Shown here: positions 42,110 to 51,280 of the stretch, one piece after another | Layout of the letters: every line of letters starts with the position of its first letter | Position numbering within the stretch: the stretch's first letter is position 1 | DNA from: UBA6522 sp965262365 | GTDB taxonomy: Bacteria > Pseudomonadota > Gammaproteobacteria > Steroidobacterales > Rariloculaceae | Direction: 5' to 3' | Assembly (NCBI GenBank): GCA_965262365.1 | Contig: OZ253541.1 | Coordinates: 2,046,001 to 2,110,000, forward strand | DNA length: 64,000 nucleotides | The notes under the pieces: generated by a model | Databases searched by the model: none | What the model saw: the letters and a program-made list of their open reading frames with translations, nothing else | Told to the model about the DNA's origin: nothing | Program-made: the position numbers and the translations under genes

Positions 42110-43591
42110 TGTTAATCGGCGTGCAATAGTGACCCACTAGCGGGGGGATCGGCGTCCAAAATTGACCCACCCCAAGTTGAGCGATTCAACTCGTCTCGTT
42201 GTATGGACCGACGGGGTGAGGGGAGATGCTGGTAGTGGAGACGATTGCACGGATACGTCGGGATCATCTGGACCGCGGCAAGTCGATCCGGCGGATCGCG
42301 CGGGAGTTGAAGTTGTCTCGGAACACGGTTCGCAAGGCGATCCGCGGGGATGTGGCGGCCTTCGGTTACGAGCGTTCGGTGCAGCCGTTGCCGAAGCTGG
42401 GTCCCTGGATCGGGGAGCTGGAGGGGTTGTTGGAGTCCAACCAGGGCAAGCGCCGGCGGGAGCGTTTGTCGTTGGTGCGGATGTTCGAGCAACTGCAGGC
42501 GCGGGGCTATGAGGGCGGCTACGACGCGGTGCGCCGATATGCCACTTCCTGGCGGCGGCGGCATTCCAAGTCGGGTTCGCAAGCCTATGTGCCGCTGATT
42601 TTCGATCCCGGCGAGGCCTACCAGTTCGACTGGAGCCACGAGTACGCGGTGGTGGCCGGCACCACGATGCGGGTCAAGGCGGCACACCTGCGGTTGTGCC
42701 ACAGTCGGTTTTTCCTGGTTCAGATTTTCCCCCGTGAAGGCCAGGAGATGGTGTTCGAGGCGCACGAGCGCAGCTTCCGGTTCTTCGGCGGGGTGTGCCG
42801 GCGCGGCATCTACGACAACATGAAGACGGCGGTGCAGACGGTGTTCGTCGGCAAGGCGCGGACTTACAACCGGCGGTTCCTGGAGATGTGTTCGCACCAT
42901 CTGGTCGAACCGGTGGCGTGCACGCCCGGCGCCGGTTGGGAGAAGGGTCAGGTGGAGAGCCAAGTGGGTCATGTTCGCGGTCGGCTGTTCGTGCCGCGCC
43001 CGCGCGGGCGCACCTACGCGGAGATCTAACGGGTGGCTCGAGGATCAATGCATCGCGGAGGCGAAGCGGCGCCGCCATCCCACGATCAAGGACAAGACGG
43101 TGTGGGAGGTGTTCCAGGCCGAGCGGGCGTACCTGATGGATTACCGCGGTCCGTTCGACGGGTTCCACGCGGTGGCCGCGGCGGTGTCGAAAACGTGCCT
43201 GGTGCGCTTCGATCGCAACCAGTACAGCGTGGAGTCTCGAGCCGTGGGCCGAACGGTGGATGTGTGCGCGTACGCCGACCGGATCGTGATCCGCCAGGAC
43301 GGGGAGACGGTGGGGGAACATCCGCGCTGCTTTGAGCGGAACAAGGTGATCTACAACCCGTGGCATTACGTGCCGATTCTCAAGCGCAAGCCCGGTGCGC
43401 TGCGCAACGGGGCGCCGTTCAGGGACTGGGCACTGCCGAAGGCGCTGAGGCGTGTACGGGCTCGATTGGTCCGTCACGAGGACGGTGACCGCCAGGTGGT
43501 GAAGATCCTCGCCGCGGTGCTGGAGGACGGGCTGGAGGCGGTGGAGGCGGCCTGCGCCGAGGCGCTTGCCGAGGGCGAGGCCGCCGCGTAA
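42110..43591 (+). mobile_element. IS21-family element, left part only
   Basis: The left end begins TGTTAATCGG at 42110 and has the internal repeats typical of IS21 ends (ATAGTGACCCAC, AAATTGACCCAC). It is followed by istA. The end of istA, all of istB and the right end are missing, replaced at about 43590 by an IS256-type fragment. Confidence 0.8.
42226..43591 (+). pseudogene. istA: IS21 transposase IstA, frameshifted and truncated
   Basis: From 42226 the frame reads MLVVETIARIRRDHLDRGKS, an N-terminal helix-turn-helix (IRRIARELKLSRNTVRKAIR), then the DDE core: FDPGEAYQFDWSHEYAVV and, later, RGIYDNMKTAVQ and GAGWEKGQVESQVGHV. It stops after RGRTYAEI at a TAA. Removing one T at 43027 restores the family's continuation NGWLEDQCIAEAKRRRHPT, which runs to 43591. 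So a one-base insertion broke the gene. The usual final ~40 residues are replaced at the IS256 junction. Transposition in trans is unlikely. Confidence 0.88.
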
Positions 43592-44062
43592 ATGACCTTC
43601 AGCGCCTTGGTCAGCGGTTTTCGCTCCTTCCAGGAGGCGAACTGCAGCGAATAGCGAATGAGGTGAACGATACAGGTCTGGACCACGCAGTCGGGAAACA
43701 CCGTCGTGATGGCCTCGGGAAAGCCCTTCAGCCCATCCACCACCGCGACCAGCAGGTCCTGTGTGCCGCGGACCTTGAGCTCGTTCATCACCCGTAGCCA
43801 GAACTTCGCCCCCTCGGTCTGCTCGATCCACAGCCCCAGCACCTCCTTGTCGCCGTGACAGGTGATCCCGATGGCCAGGTACACCGCCTTGTTGCGCACC
43901 AGGCCCTCGTCGCGGATCTTCACCCGCAGCGCGTCGAAGTACACGATCGCGTAGACCGGCTCCAGAGGGCGGTTCTGCCACGCGGTGACGTCCTCGAGCA
44001 CCGCATCGGTCGCCGCCGAGACCAGTGCGGCGGATACCCCGATGCCGATCCACGAGTTCCAA
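43592..44062 (-). pseudogene. IS256-family transposase fragment
   Basis: The minus strand reads VLEDVTAWQNRPLEPVYAIV, YFDALRVKIRDEGLVRNKAV, GLWIEQTEGAKFWLRVMNEL, VVDGLKGFPEAITTVFPDCV and VQTCIVHLIRYSLQFASWKE. This covers the first two acidic catalytic residues (D in YFDALRVK, D in VVDGLKGF) of IS256-type DDE transposases. The N-terminal third and the C-terminal third, including the catalytic glutamate, are absent. Both borders are junctions to other sequence; the left one cuts istA. Confidence 0.88.
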
Positions 44063-44066
44063 GCCG

Positions 44067-44612
44067 CTACGTTCTAAAGAGTTGACCCACGGTTTCTTTC
44101 CAGCGCTCGTTTTCGATGTCCCTTTGTGTCTTTACTGCAATCCATGCTTCACGAACACCCTTGAGGTTCTTTACCTTTAGGTACCCTGTAAGTGCGGGAA
44201 GGAAACGGCGCCAGCCATCCACGTCACTCTTGATAGGGCAAGGGACGTTCAGTTTTTCCAATTTGTAAATTAGCGCAATTACTTTGGCTTCCGTCGGGCG
44301 TTTCATTTTCGGTGCTTGGCCGGAGCCTGTATAAAGGTTGTCCCCTTCCAACATCGTGAGAATACTTTCCGCTTCTTCGGAAAGTTCATTTAGCTTTGCG
44401 CGTGGCGAAAGCCGTTTTAAGAGAGACCAGTTCAGGACTGCTAACGCTGCCAGACCACCAACGGCCAATCCGAAGAACACCCCGGGACTAGAAAGTGCTC
44501 CCAATACAGCTTGCCTATCTGCCGCCAGAAGCGCGCGGATGAACTCAAATGTAGCCCACGCTATCTCGGCAATGAGCACAACGCTGCCGATACTTTTGCT
44601 GCGCTGATCCAT
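44067..44612 (-). CDS. Membrane-anchored hypothetical protein
   Basis: This 181-residue protein has two N-terminal membrane segments (GSVVLIAEIAWATFEFIRAL and GVFFGLAVGGLAALAVLNWS), followed by a soluble, charged C-terminal domain (LNELSEEAESILTMLEGDNL, EAKVIALIYKLEKLNVPCPI). Topology is likely cytoplasmic for the C-terminal part. Its composition is less GC-rich than the IS remnants around it. No family recognised. It could be a small effector or cargo gene. Confidence 0.65.
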   Translation of the reverse strand: MDQRSKSIGSVVLIAEIAWATFEFIRALLAADRQAVLGALSSPGVFFGLAVGGLAALAVLNWSLLKRLSPRAKLNELSEEAESILTMLEGDNLYTGSGQAPKMKRPTEAKVIALIYKLEKLNVPCPIKSDVDGWRRFLPALTGYLKVKNLKGVREAWIAVKTQRDIENERWKETVGQLFRT

Positions 44613-44708
44613 GGGGCGATAGTACTAAACCTCGGACCGTGAAGGGCAGATCCGTCTCGTTTTCCGACACTCGGTCCCGACCCATCGACAAGATCCAACC
44701 TCGAAAAA

Positions 44709-45011
44709 TTATGTCTCTGATCCAAGCAATCGAAAACTTCGGTGCCGGGGTATGACGCCGCAGTACTCGAGATCGAACGGAGCGTCCATATGGACGACAT
44801 GACCGTAGACCGCTTCAATTGGGAGTAGGTAGAAGGGGCGTTTCAGGTCTAAGGGCCGCTTCAAAGCATGCTGGCGGGCGCCAGATCCTATGCTATTCAT
44901 GCTCATCGCGCGCACCGCATAGTCTCGTGATGCTCCATGAGCGGCGGGTCTAACCTTCAACTCCACGCGGACGTGTCTTGCGTCGCCGCGTACTCTTTCG
45001 GCAACCACCAC
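44709..45011 (-). CDS. Possible hypothetical protein
   Basis: A GTG-initiated frame of 100 codons reads protein-like sequence (RGDARHVRVELKVRPAAHGA, RPFYLLPIEAVYGHVVHMDA, PFDLEYCGVIPRHRSF), with GGAAAG just upstream. No homology recognised. The remaining bases of 44613-45137 hold nothing I can name. It may be a fragment of a larger gene. Confidence 0.3.
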   Translation of the reverse strand: MVVAERVRGDARHVRVELKVRPAAHGASRDYAVRAMSMNSIGSGARQHALKRPLDLKRPFYLLPIEAVYGHVVHMDAPFDLEYCGVIPRHRSFRLLGSET

Positions 45012-45137
45012 TTTCCGGGCAATCTAAGCCCACTCAGTTTCGGTGTTGCCCGGCACTTCAGGCCTACGCCATAGAACAAACAGACGCTTGAGCCTATAGT
45101 CCAGCCAGCTTCCAGCCCTCGTCACTCTCACCGAATC

Positions 45138-45602
45138 ATGCAGAACCCCGTCTACTACTACACGTCTCCCCGTCACGTCCTGACCAACCTTCGTGCCGGC
45201 CTCCTCAAAATCTCCAGTTTCTCCGGATGCAACGATCCCTTCGAACTCGCCTCGTTCAACATGAACAAAGGCGTTTCCTACGAGGATCGGCGACTTTTTC
45301 GGCAACGTATTCGAGCGTGGCAACGCAGACAAGACGACCACTACGGTTTAATCTGCTTCTCAACCACTTGGCGAAGTCCCCTAATGTGGGCGCACTACGC
45401 CCGGGACCACACCGGTCTCTGCCTGGAATTCACACCAGATCGACACAGCATCGCAAACTCCGGCCATGTGTTGCTGGACGTGAAATATACTCCGACCCGG
45501 CTACGCCGAGGTTCGGTACCTCCTGATCTCGACCGCGTCGAGAACGACCGCGAACTGCGAGACCTAACCGCCAGGACTTCTGGGCGAGCACCGTCGTCTT
45601 GA
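45138..45602 (+). pseudogene. DUF2971 protein, C-terminally truncated
   Basis: The frame reads YYYTSPRHVLTNLRAGLLKI, then FSGCNDPFELASFN, then LICFSTTWRSPLMWAHYARD, HTGLCLEFTPD: the standard DUF2971 order. Intact members run to about 250 residues and end with an E-x-E-W-R block; this one stops at 154 with an unrelated tail (LTARTSGRAPSS). So the end was lost by a rearrangement near 45570. DUF2971 is common in defence and toxin contexts, but its activity is not settled. Confidence 0.75.
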
Positions 45603-45660
45603 CGCACTCAGCGCCTTCTGACACGCTGCATTCCCGACCGAGGCAGCGGGCGGCACGAAC

Positions 45661-45894
45661 GTGAAATTTCGCATCCTCGGGCGGATTTCGCACGCGGAGA
45701 CCATCGCGCAGGGCACGGGCATCCGCGAGCTTCCGAGGCTGAGGCGAATCTACGGTCCCGGCAACTGGCGCAAGCGAAAGGGGACCGCCCGCGTACAACT
45801 GGACAACGGCGATATTCGCCTCGCCGAGCTACACTGGTACGAAGCCCACGGCATCGGCCGCCGCGAGGTAAAACGCAAACGCTACCTGGACTGA
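45661..45894 (+). CDS. Small conserved hypothetical protein (first cassette gene)
   Basis: This 77-residue protein with a GTG start reads MKFRILGRISHAETIAQGTG, then LRRIYGPGNWRKRKGTARV, and ends IRLAELHWYEAHGIGRREV. It is basic and single-domain. The last 25 codons are repeated at 51491-51568, where they are fused to another gene. It is two bases from the next gene, forming a small operon. Function unknown; such genes often sit with toxin-antitoxin modules. Confidence 0.6.
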   Translation: MKFRILGRISHAETIAQGTGIRELPRLRRIYGPGNWRKRKGTARVQLDNGDIRLAELHWYEAHGIGRREVKRKRYLD

Positions 45895-46362
45895 CCATGA
45901 GTACACGAACCGCCATCCCCCCCGAATACGTCGTCTGCGTCGAAAACGCCGACTACCCGGTTTCCCTGGAACTACACAAGATCTACCGCGCTCTGCCCGA
46001 CGACGACGCGCTCGCCGCCGGCGATCTGCGAGTCGTCGACGAGAGCGGTGAGGATTACCTGTTTCGCGCCACCGCATTCGTCCCCATCAGCCTGCCCAAA
46101 CGCGTTCGCTCTTCCCTCCGGCGATCCGCCTCGTAGCCTTCCGGCGATGTAAGCCGGTAGTCGTCCTTGTGATTCCTGAGGAATGAGACGATGGCATTGA
46201 CCCGAGATTTCAAGGTGACCGTGAGGGAACGGCTCAAGCGCGACCCCTCCTTTCGCGAGGCGCTTCTCGAGGAGGCGGTCGATTGTCTTCTGTCCAGCGA
46301 CGTGGAGACAGGCAAATCGCTGCTGCGCGACTACGTCAACGCGACCATCGGCTTCGGCGAGC
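45817..46362 (+). repeat. Duplicated cassette, copy 1
   Basis: About 550 bp, nearly identical by eye to 51491-52042. It covers the end of the 77-aa gene, the whole 79-aa gene and the first half of the helix-turn-helix gene. Copies differ by scattered substitutions and a 3-base length change near the end of the 79/80-aa gene. Confidence 0.88.
45897..46136 (+). CDS. Small conserved hypothetical protein (second cassette gene), copy 1
   Basis: This 79-residue protein reads MSTRTAIPPEYVVCVENADY, then PVSLELHKIYRALPDDDA and RVVDESGEDYLFRATAFVPI. The pattern of short beta strands suggests a compact SH3-like fold. It starts two bases after the upstream gene. A second full copy exists at 51571. No function known to me. 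Confidence 0.65.
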   Translation: MSTRTAIPPEYVVCVENADYPVSLELHKIYRALPDDDALAAGDLRVVDESGEDYLFRATAFVPISLPKRVRSSLRRSAS

Positions 46363-46508
46363 TCGGCGGGCTGACGGACAATTCACCCAAGAGCCTGATG
46401 CGCATGCTCAGTCCGAACGGCAATCCCCAGGCGCGCAACCTGTTCGAGATCATCGGCTGCCTGCAGGAGCGAGAGGGTGTGCACCTCAAGGTTCAGGCGG
46501 TCCGGTGA
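46191..46508 (+). CDS. Helix-turn-helix antitoxin-type protein, copy 1 (complete)
   Basis: This 105-residue protein reads MALTRDFKVTVRERLKRDPS, then EALLEEAVDCLLSSDVETGK, then a helix-turn-helix (LGGLTDNSPKSLMRMLSPNG, NPQARNLFEIIGCLQERE). It resembles stand-alone HigA-like addiction regulators. No toxin gene directly adjoins it; the two small genes upstream are possible partners since they travel with it in the duplicated cassette. The second copy lacks the helix-turn-helix half. Confidence 0.7.
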   Translation: MALTRDFKVTVRERLKRDPSFREALLEEAVDCLLSSDVETGKSLLRDYVNATIGFGELGGLTDNSPKSLMRMLSPNGNPQARNLFEIIGCLQEREGVHLKVQAVR

Positions 46509-46638
46509 CAGGAAACATCGCGTGAACGGCGCGCAGTCAACAATACGAACGGGCTGCCTTGGAAACGCACCGAATGAACATCGCCCCCCATCGTCTCCAA
46601 AGTCTGGAGCTTATGTACCACCCTGTGCGATGACGGGG

Positions 46639-47730
46639 TGAGCTACGGCGAGCACCTCGAACAAGCAGCTCAATTTCGTGCAGCACATTCGCACGATGCT
46701 GAAGACCACCGGACGCGCCGCCGTGGTCGTTCCGGACAACGTGTTGTTCGAGGGCGGGGCGTCGCCCGGCTTCGACTTCGACACCCTGGAACCGCTGCCG
46801 GCGTCGCATGTCGGACGGGCGCTGGAGCGGCGCGAGGGCGACCTGATGTGGCGGCTGCGCGCCCGGGCGGCGCCGGACGACGGCTGGGTGTACGTGCTGG
46901 TACTGCTGGAGTTCCAGTCCGGCGTTGACAGGCGGATGGCGTTGCGGGTACTGACCTATACGGGGCTTGCCTGGGAGGGGTTGCTGCGCCTTGAAAATCG
47001 GTCCGGCGATAACGCGCAGCCGATGACGCCGCTCCCGCCGGTCATCCCATTCGCGGTCTACAATGGGGCCTCGCACTGGATGGCGCCGCTGGACGTTTCG
47101 GAGTTGGTCGCCCCGGCGTCGTCGCTGCTGGCGCGGCTGCAGCCGGCGAACCGGTACGTGCTGCTCGACATGCAACGGGCGAAGACCGACCACGTACCGA
47201 AGGACAACGCGGTCGGCTTGCAGGTGGCGCTGGAACAGGCCACGTTCGAGGAGTCGGTGGCGATTTTGCGCCGGGTGGGCGCGGCGCTGGCCGGCCCGGA
47301 GCATGCTGGGCTGCGGAAGGCGTTCGCCCAGTGGGTGCGGCGGTCGTGGGATGAAGACTACCGCGTGCTGACGGGCGAGGACGAGGCGTTGCGCCGCGAG
47401 TTGGCCAGAATGGCGACGGCAGGAGAGGTGGAAGCGATGGGATCGTTGGCTGTAGAGAGGTGGAAGGAGCGCGAGCGGCGGAAAGAGGCGCAGATCCTCG
47501 CGCGGGGAATGGCGCAGGGTCGCACGGAGGGCCTTGAATTCGATCGGCGCCTGCTGGGGAGTCAGGCGGCGCGCCGATTCGGCGCGGACACGGGCGAACG
47601 CCTGTCGGCGCTGCTGGCGGGCGTTTCGGAGCCTGAGCGCCTGGCGGCGGTGGGCGACGCGATCATCGATTGCGGCACAGGCTCGGAATTGCTCGCAGCA
47701 GCGCGGCGCATCATCGGCGCGGCGAATTGA
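46639..47730 (+). pseudogene. Rpn-type nuclease copy 1, N-terminus replaced by an hsdM fragment
   Basis: From 46762 on, the frame matches the complete copy at 56552-57589 (FDFDTLEPLPASHVGRALER, EGDLMWRLRA, VLVLLEFQSGVDRRMALRV). This is the Rpn/PD-(D/E)XK family of recombination-promoting nuclease-like proteins, with the catalytic D and E-x-Q present. The family's first ~28 residues are missing. In their place, in frame, is TSNKQLNFVQHIRTMLKTTG, RAAVVVPDNVLFEGG, a well-known stretch of type I methyltransferase HsdM. So the gene is a recombination chimera. It has an open frame from ATG 46678 and could still be translated (350 residues), but without the normal N-terminal helix. Confidence 0.8.
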
Positions 47731-47814
47731 ACCCTGCGCTAGTCAAATATGCTGCAACCGCACGACGATCATCGTCGCTGCCCTGAGACGCCGTGGAATC
47801 GCGACGGCACCTAA

Positions 47815-47921
47815 ATGAACCGTACAGTTCTGCGCATCGACACGATCGAACAGGCGATGCGGAACGCGGGCTTCACGGTTACCCATGTCTCCGGAAGGAT
47901 GTGTAACCTATATCTTCAGTA
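47815..47921 (+). other. Short frame and IS481-end-like sequence
   Basis: A 35-codon frame starts MNRTVLRIDTIEQAMRNAGF and runs into GTTACCCATGTCTCCGGAAG / GTGTAACCTATATCTTCAGT. That string resembles the one beside the IS481 remnant at about 41976-42009 (GTAAACCATGTCTCCAGAAT). It may be an IS end that cut a small gene. The rest of 47731-48009 holds nothing I can name. Confidence 0.45.
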
Positions 47922-48009
47922 GGTCAGTGCGTCCTGACCGGAGACTCCATAACTCACAATTCGTTCGCGCCCGCCATCGGCAAGATCGCAAAGGAAGTCA
48001 GGATCATCC

Positions 48010-50706
48010 GTGCATCAAGGTTCTCAGGCTACAGCAAGAGCGTGCGTTCGCCGCTGTCACTCGGCATCCCCGACCCCGGCGGTTCTATCGGCGACCTGGT
48101 CACGCTCCTCGGGGCGAGGACGCCGGCGGTTCAATCCGGGACGGTTCGTTCCGGCTGCCGCGGTCGTTGGGCTGATGGCCTGCAGCGTGCCTGAACCCGA
48201 ACTCGTCCCGGGCGTCTCAAGGGAACTCGCCCGGCAGCGCGCCGCAACGGTTTCGGGGCTGCACTACGCGCTCGATCTGATCATTCCCGAGCACCCGGAC
48301 GCCGACATCGACGGGCACGTCGTCATCGCGTTCGACCTGCTCGACACCACCACCGCGCTGGCGCTGGACTTCACCGGCGGCGCCGACCGGGTCCGCGGCG
48401 TCTCGAGCAACGGCGAACCTGCCGCCTGGCACGCCGAGCGCGAGCACATCGTCATCCCGGCAGCGACCCTGACGCGGGGGCGCAACGAAGTCGAGATCGA
48501 GTTCATCGCGGGGTCCGCTGCGCTGAACCGCAACCCGAGCTACCTCTACAGCCTGTTCGTCCCCGATCGGGCCCGCACGGCGTTTCCGCTCTTCGATCAG
48601 CCAGACCTCAAAGCCACCTTCGAACTGACGCTGACCCTGCCCTCCGGATGGCGCGCGCTGTCGAACGCATCCGTCGAGTCCGTTTCGCCGAACGGCTCGA
48701 GCACGACTCATCGTTTCAGAAGGTCCGCCCTGATCAGCCCCTATGTCTTCGCCTTTGTTGCGGGCGAATTCGAATCGGTCACTCGGGAGAGAAACGGCCG
48801 CACGATGACGATGCTGCACAGGGAAACGGACGCGGCGACGGTCGAACGCAATGTCGAAGCGATATTCGACCTGCACGCGGCGGCCATCGAATGGCTTGAT
48901 GAATACACGGGCATCGACTACCCGTTCGAGAAACTCGACTTCGCGCTGATCCCGGCGTTTCAGTACAACGGCATGGAGCACGCCGGTGCGATCGTTTACC
49001 GCGCCCGCAGTCTGCTGCTCGACGAAGCGCCGTCGGACATGGACCTGCTCGGGCGCGCGAGCCTGATCGCCCACGAGACCGCACACATGTGGTTCGGCAA
49101 TCTCGTGACGATGGAATGGTTCGACGACGTGTGGCTCAAGGAAGTGTTCGCGAACTTGATGGCCGCAAAGATCGTCAACCCGAGCTTTCCCGAGATCAAC
49201 CACGAACTCAATTTTCTGGTTCGGCACGCGCCGGCGGCGTATTCGGTCGACCGCACGGCCGGTGCGAACCCGATCCGCCAGCCGCTGCCGAACCTCAACG
49301 AGGCCGGTCAGCTTTACGGACCGATCATCTACAACAAGGCGCCGATCATGATGCGCCAGCTCGAATCGCTCGTGGGCCAGGAGCGTATTCAGGCGGGGCT
49401 TCGCGAGTACCTGGATCGCTACGCGTTCGCGAATGCGTCGTGGTCGGACCTGATCGACATCCTCGACGCGACGAGCGACGACGATCTCGGCGCCTGGAGC
49501 GAAGTCTGGGTCAATACGCCCGGACGCCCCCTGCTGCAGCGACACAGCGAAGAGGCGTCAGGCGGCGATGCCGGCCATGTGCTGCTTCAGGACGACCCTG
49601 CCGGCAGCGGACGGGTCTGGCCGCAACGGTTCGAGATCGCGATCATGGCGGATGCGGCGGCGCGCCGAACAGCCGTTCTTTCCTCGTCACGCTCGACCCC
49701 GCTCGATGGGATTGCGGGCGAAAGCGGCGAGCGTTTCGTTTTCAATTCCGACGGACGCGGCTACGGGCTGTTTCCGGCTGACGCGGGCAATCTTCTCGCC
49801 TGGGACACGCTTGGCGAGGTCGAGAGAGCCGCCGAACTCATCAATCTGTACGAGAACATGCTCACCGGCGGAGAACCGGCGCCCAGCGATTATTTCACTG
49901 CGTTGCTCGGCATCGCCGAGCGTGAAACGAACCAGTTGCTGCTCGGACTCGAGCTCGATCAGCTCACGGCGATCTACTGGAAGCTGCTCCCGACCGACGC
50001 ACGGCTGGACGCAGCCGGGGAGTTCGAAACCACGCTCTGGCAATCGATGCTCGAACAGACGGACGAGAGCTCGCGAAAGGTCCGCTTCGATGCGTTCGCC
50101 GACATTGCGGCCACCCCGGAAGCGTTGCGCAACCTGCACGACATCTGGTCGGGTAGCGTATCGATCGAGGGTCTGCCCCTTTCGGAAAACGACCTCATCG
50201 CGCTGGCGCAGTCGCTCGCCATACGCCTGCCGACAGACGCCGAGACGATTTTCGCCGCCCAACTCGCGCGTACGGAGAACCCGGACAATCGGCGCAAGCT
50301 CGAGTTCATAGCGCCCTCCCTGTCAGCCGATGTATCGGTCAGGGACGCGTTCTTTGCTTCGCTCGCACAAGTCCGCCAGCGCGAAGTCGAGCCGTGGGTA
50401 CTCGATGCGGTCGAAAACCTCCACCATCCGCTCAGAATCGCGCAGTCGGAGAATTACGTGCTCCCGAGCCTGGAACTCCTCGATCAGATCCAGTCCACCG
50501 GCGACATTTTCTTCCCCTCGCGCTGGCTCGACGCGACCCTCGCCAACCATCGCTCCTCGAGCGCGGTCGCGACCGTCAACGATTTTCTCTCCGCGCGCCC
50601 CGAATACAATGCGCAACTCAGGGCCAAGATCCTGCAGGCGGCCGATCCCCTGTTTCGGGCGAACGCGCTGACCGCAACCGGCAGCGAGACCGTTCCGCGC
50701 CGCTAG
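48010..50706 (+). CDS. M1-family aminopeptidase, probable lipoprotein
   Basis: This protein has 898 residues from the GTG at 48010. The hydrophobic segment ending VVGLMACS (cysteine 58) is a lipobox, so the real start probably lies a little downstream, but no better start codon is visible. An N-terminal beta domain is followed by the catalytic domain: exopeptidase motif YNGMEHAGAI (321-326, a GAMEN variant) and zinc site HETAHMWFGNLVTMEWFDDV with glutamate 378 (HExxH, 18 residues, E). A long helical C-terminal domain follows. It would remove N-terminal residues from peptides in the periplasm or at the membrane. Complete and well preserved; the least mobile-looking gene in this zone. Confidence 0.9.
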   Translation: MHQGSQATARACVRRCHSASPTPAVLSATWSRSSGRGRRRFNPGRFVPAAAVVGLMACSVPEPELVPGVSRELARQRAATVSGLHYALDLIIPEHPDADIDGHVVIAFDLLDTTTALALDFTGGADRVRGVSSNGEPAAWHAEREHIVIPAATLTRGRNEVEIEFIAGSAALNRNPSYLYSLFVPDRARTAFPLFDQPDLKATFELTLTLPSGWRALSNASVESVSPNGSSTTHRFRRSALISPYVFAFVAGEFESVTRERNGRTMTMLHRETDAATVERNVEAIFDLHAAAIEWLDEYTGIDYPFEKLDFALIPAFQYNGMEHAGAIVYRARSLLLDEAPSDMDLLGRASLIAHETAHMWFGNLVTMEWFDDVWLKEVFANLMAAKIVNPSFPEINHELNFLVRHAPAAYSVDRTAGANPIRQPLPNLNEAGQLYGPIIYNKAPIMMRQLESLVGQERIQAGLREYLDRYAFANASWSDLIDILDATSDDDLGAWSEVWVNTPGRPLLQRHSEEASGGDAGHVLLQDDPAGSGRVWPQRFEIAIMADAAARRTAVLSSSRSTPLDGIAGESGERFVFNSDGRGYGLFPADAGNLLAWDTLGEVERAAELINLYENMLTGGEPAPSDYFTALLGIAERETNQLLLGLELDQLTAIYWKLLPTDARLDAAGEFETTLWQSMLEQTDESSRKVRFDAFADIAATPEALRNLHDIWSGSVSIEGLPLSENDLIALAQSLAIRLPTDAETIFAAQLARTENPDNRRKLEFIAPSLSADVSVRDAFFASLAQVRQREVEPWVLDAVENLHHPLRIAQSENYVLPSLELLDQIQSTGDIFFPSRWLDATLANHRSSSAVATVNDFLSARPEYNAQLRAKILQAADPLFRANALTATGSETVPRR

Positions 50707-50841
50707 GCACCCGACCGCGCCCGGATCAAACGGCCAAGGGCGAGGTCGAGGGTTGCGGTCGGCTTGGGCAGGAAGAAGCCGGCCGAGTTCCGACGCGAAC
50801 CCCGCAGCCAGACGACAACGTTTCCAGGGTAACCTGGTGCA

Positions 50842-51252
50842 ATGAAAGTATTTCTAAGCCACTCCCACACGGACGCGCCGTTGGCGACGCGTGTTTCCGA
50901 GGCACTCCAAAAGAAGGGCCTCGACGTATGGGATCCCGACGTCGACTTGCTTCCGGGCGACAATTGGCCCGCAAAGGTGGCTCGTGCACTTGAGGAGTCC
51001 CAAGCGATGGTCGTTCTATTGACGCCCGCCGCTGTCAACTCCTCGCATGTCAAGCGCGATATGCAGTACGCCCTCGGCGAGAAACGTTTCAGTAATCGGC
51101 TGATTCCCGTTGTTGTCGGCGATCGCGCGAGACTTTCCACTCACGATATTCCGTGGATTGTTCGTCGATTGCCTTGGGTCGAACTGGATGACCCGCGAAA
51201 TGAGGACACCCAAATCGATCGCATAGCAAATGCGATTCGCGTTCCGGCCTGA
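50842..51252 (+). CDS. Stand-alone TIR-domain protein
   Basis: This 136-residue protein consists of one TIR_2-type domain: MKVFLSHSHTDAPLATRVSE, then LDVWDPDVDLLPGDNWPAKV and ARALEESQAMVVLLTPAAVN. The glutamate following the KVARAL stretch is in the position of the NADase catalytic residue of many TIR domains, so enzymatic activity is possible. A second TIR gene begins 29 bases after its stop. Two adjacent TIR genes suggest partner proteins, but the second is broken. No sensor gene is seen next to them. Confidence 0.8.
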   Translation: MKVFLSHSHTDAPLATRVSEALQKKGLDVWDPDVDLLPGDNWPAKVARALEESQAMVVLLTPAAVNSSHVKRDMQYALGEKRFSNRLIPVVVGDRARLSTHDIPWIVRRLPWVELDDPRNEDTQIDRIANAIRVPA

Positions 51253-51280
51253 ACTCCCATCACGCCCCTGCAGGGTTCTT

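Noticed and set aside
42112..44062. Two long minus-strand frames opposite istA
   Set aside because: They mirror the IS21 transposase coding sequence; only the IS256 stretch (43592-44062) has real transposase motifs, in a different frame.
48217..49545. 442-codon open frame on the minus strand
   Set aside because: Antisense shadow of the M1 peptidase, whose motifs are unambiguous.
48010..50706. M1 peptidase as part of the defence or mobile set
   Set aside because: It is an intact ordinary envelope enzyme with no coupling to its neighbours.
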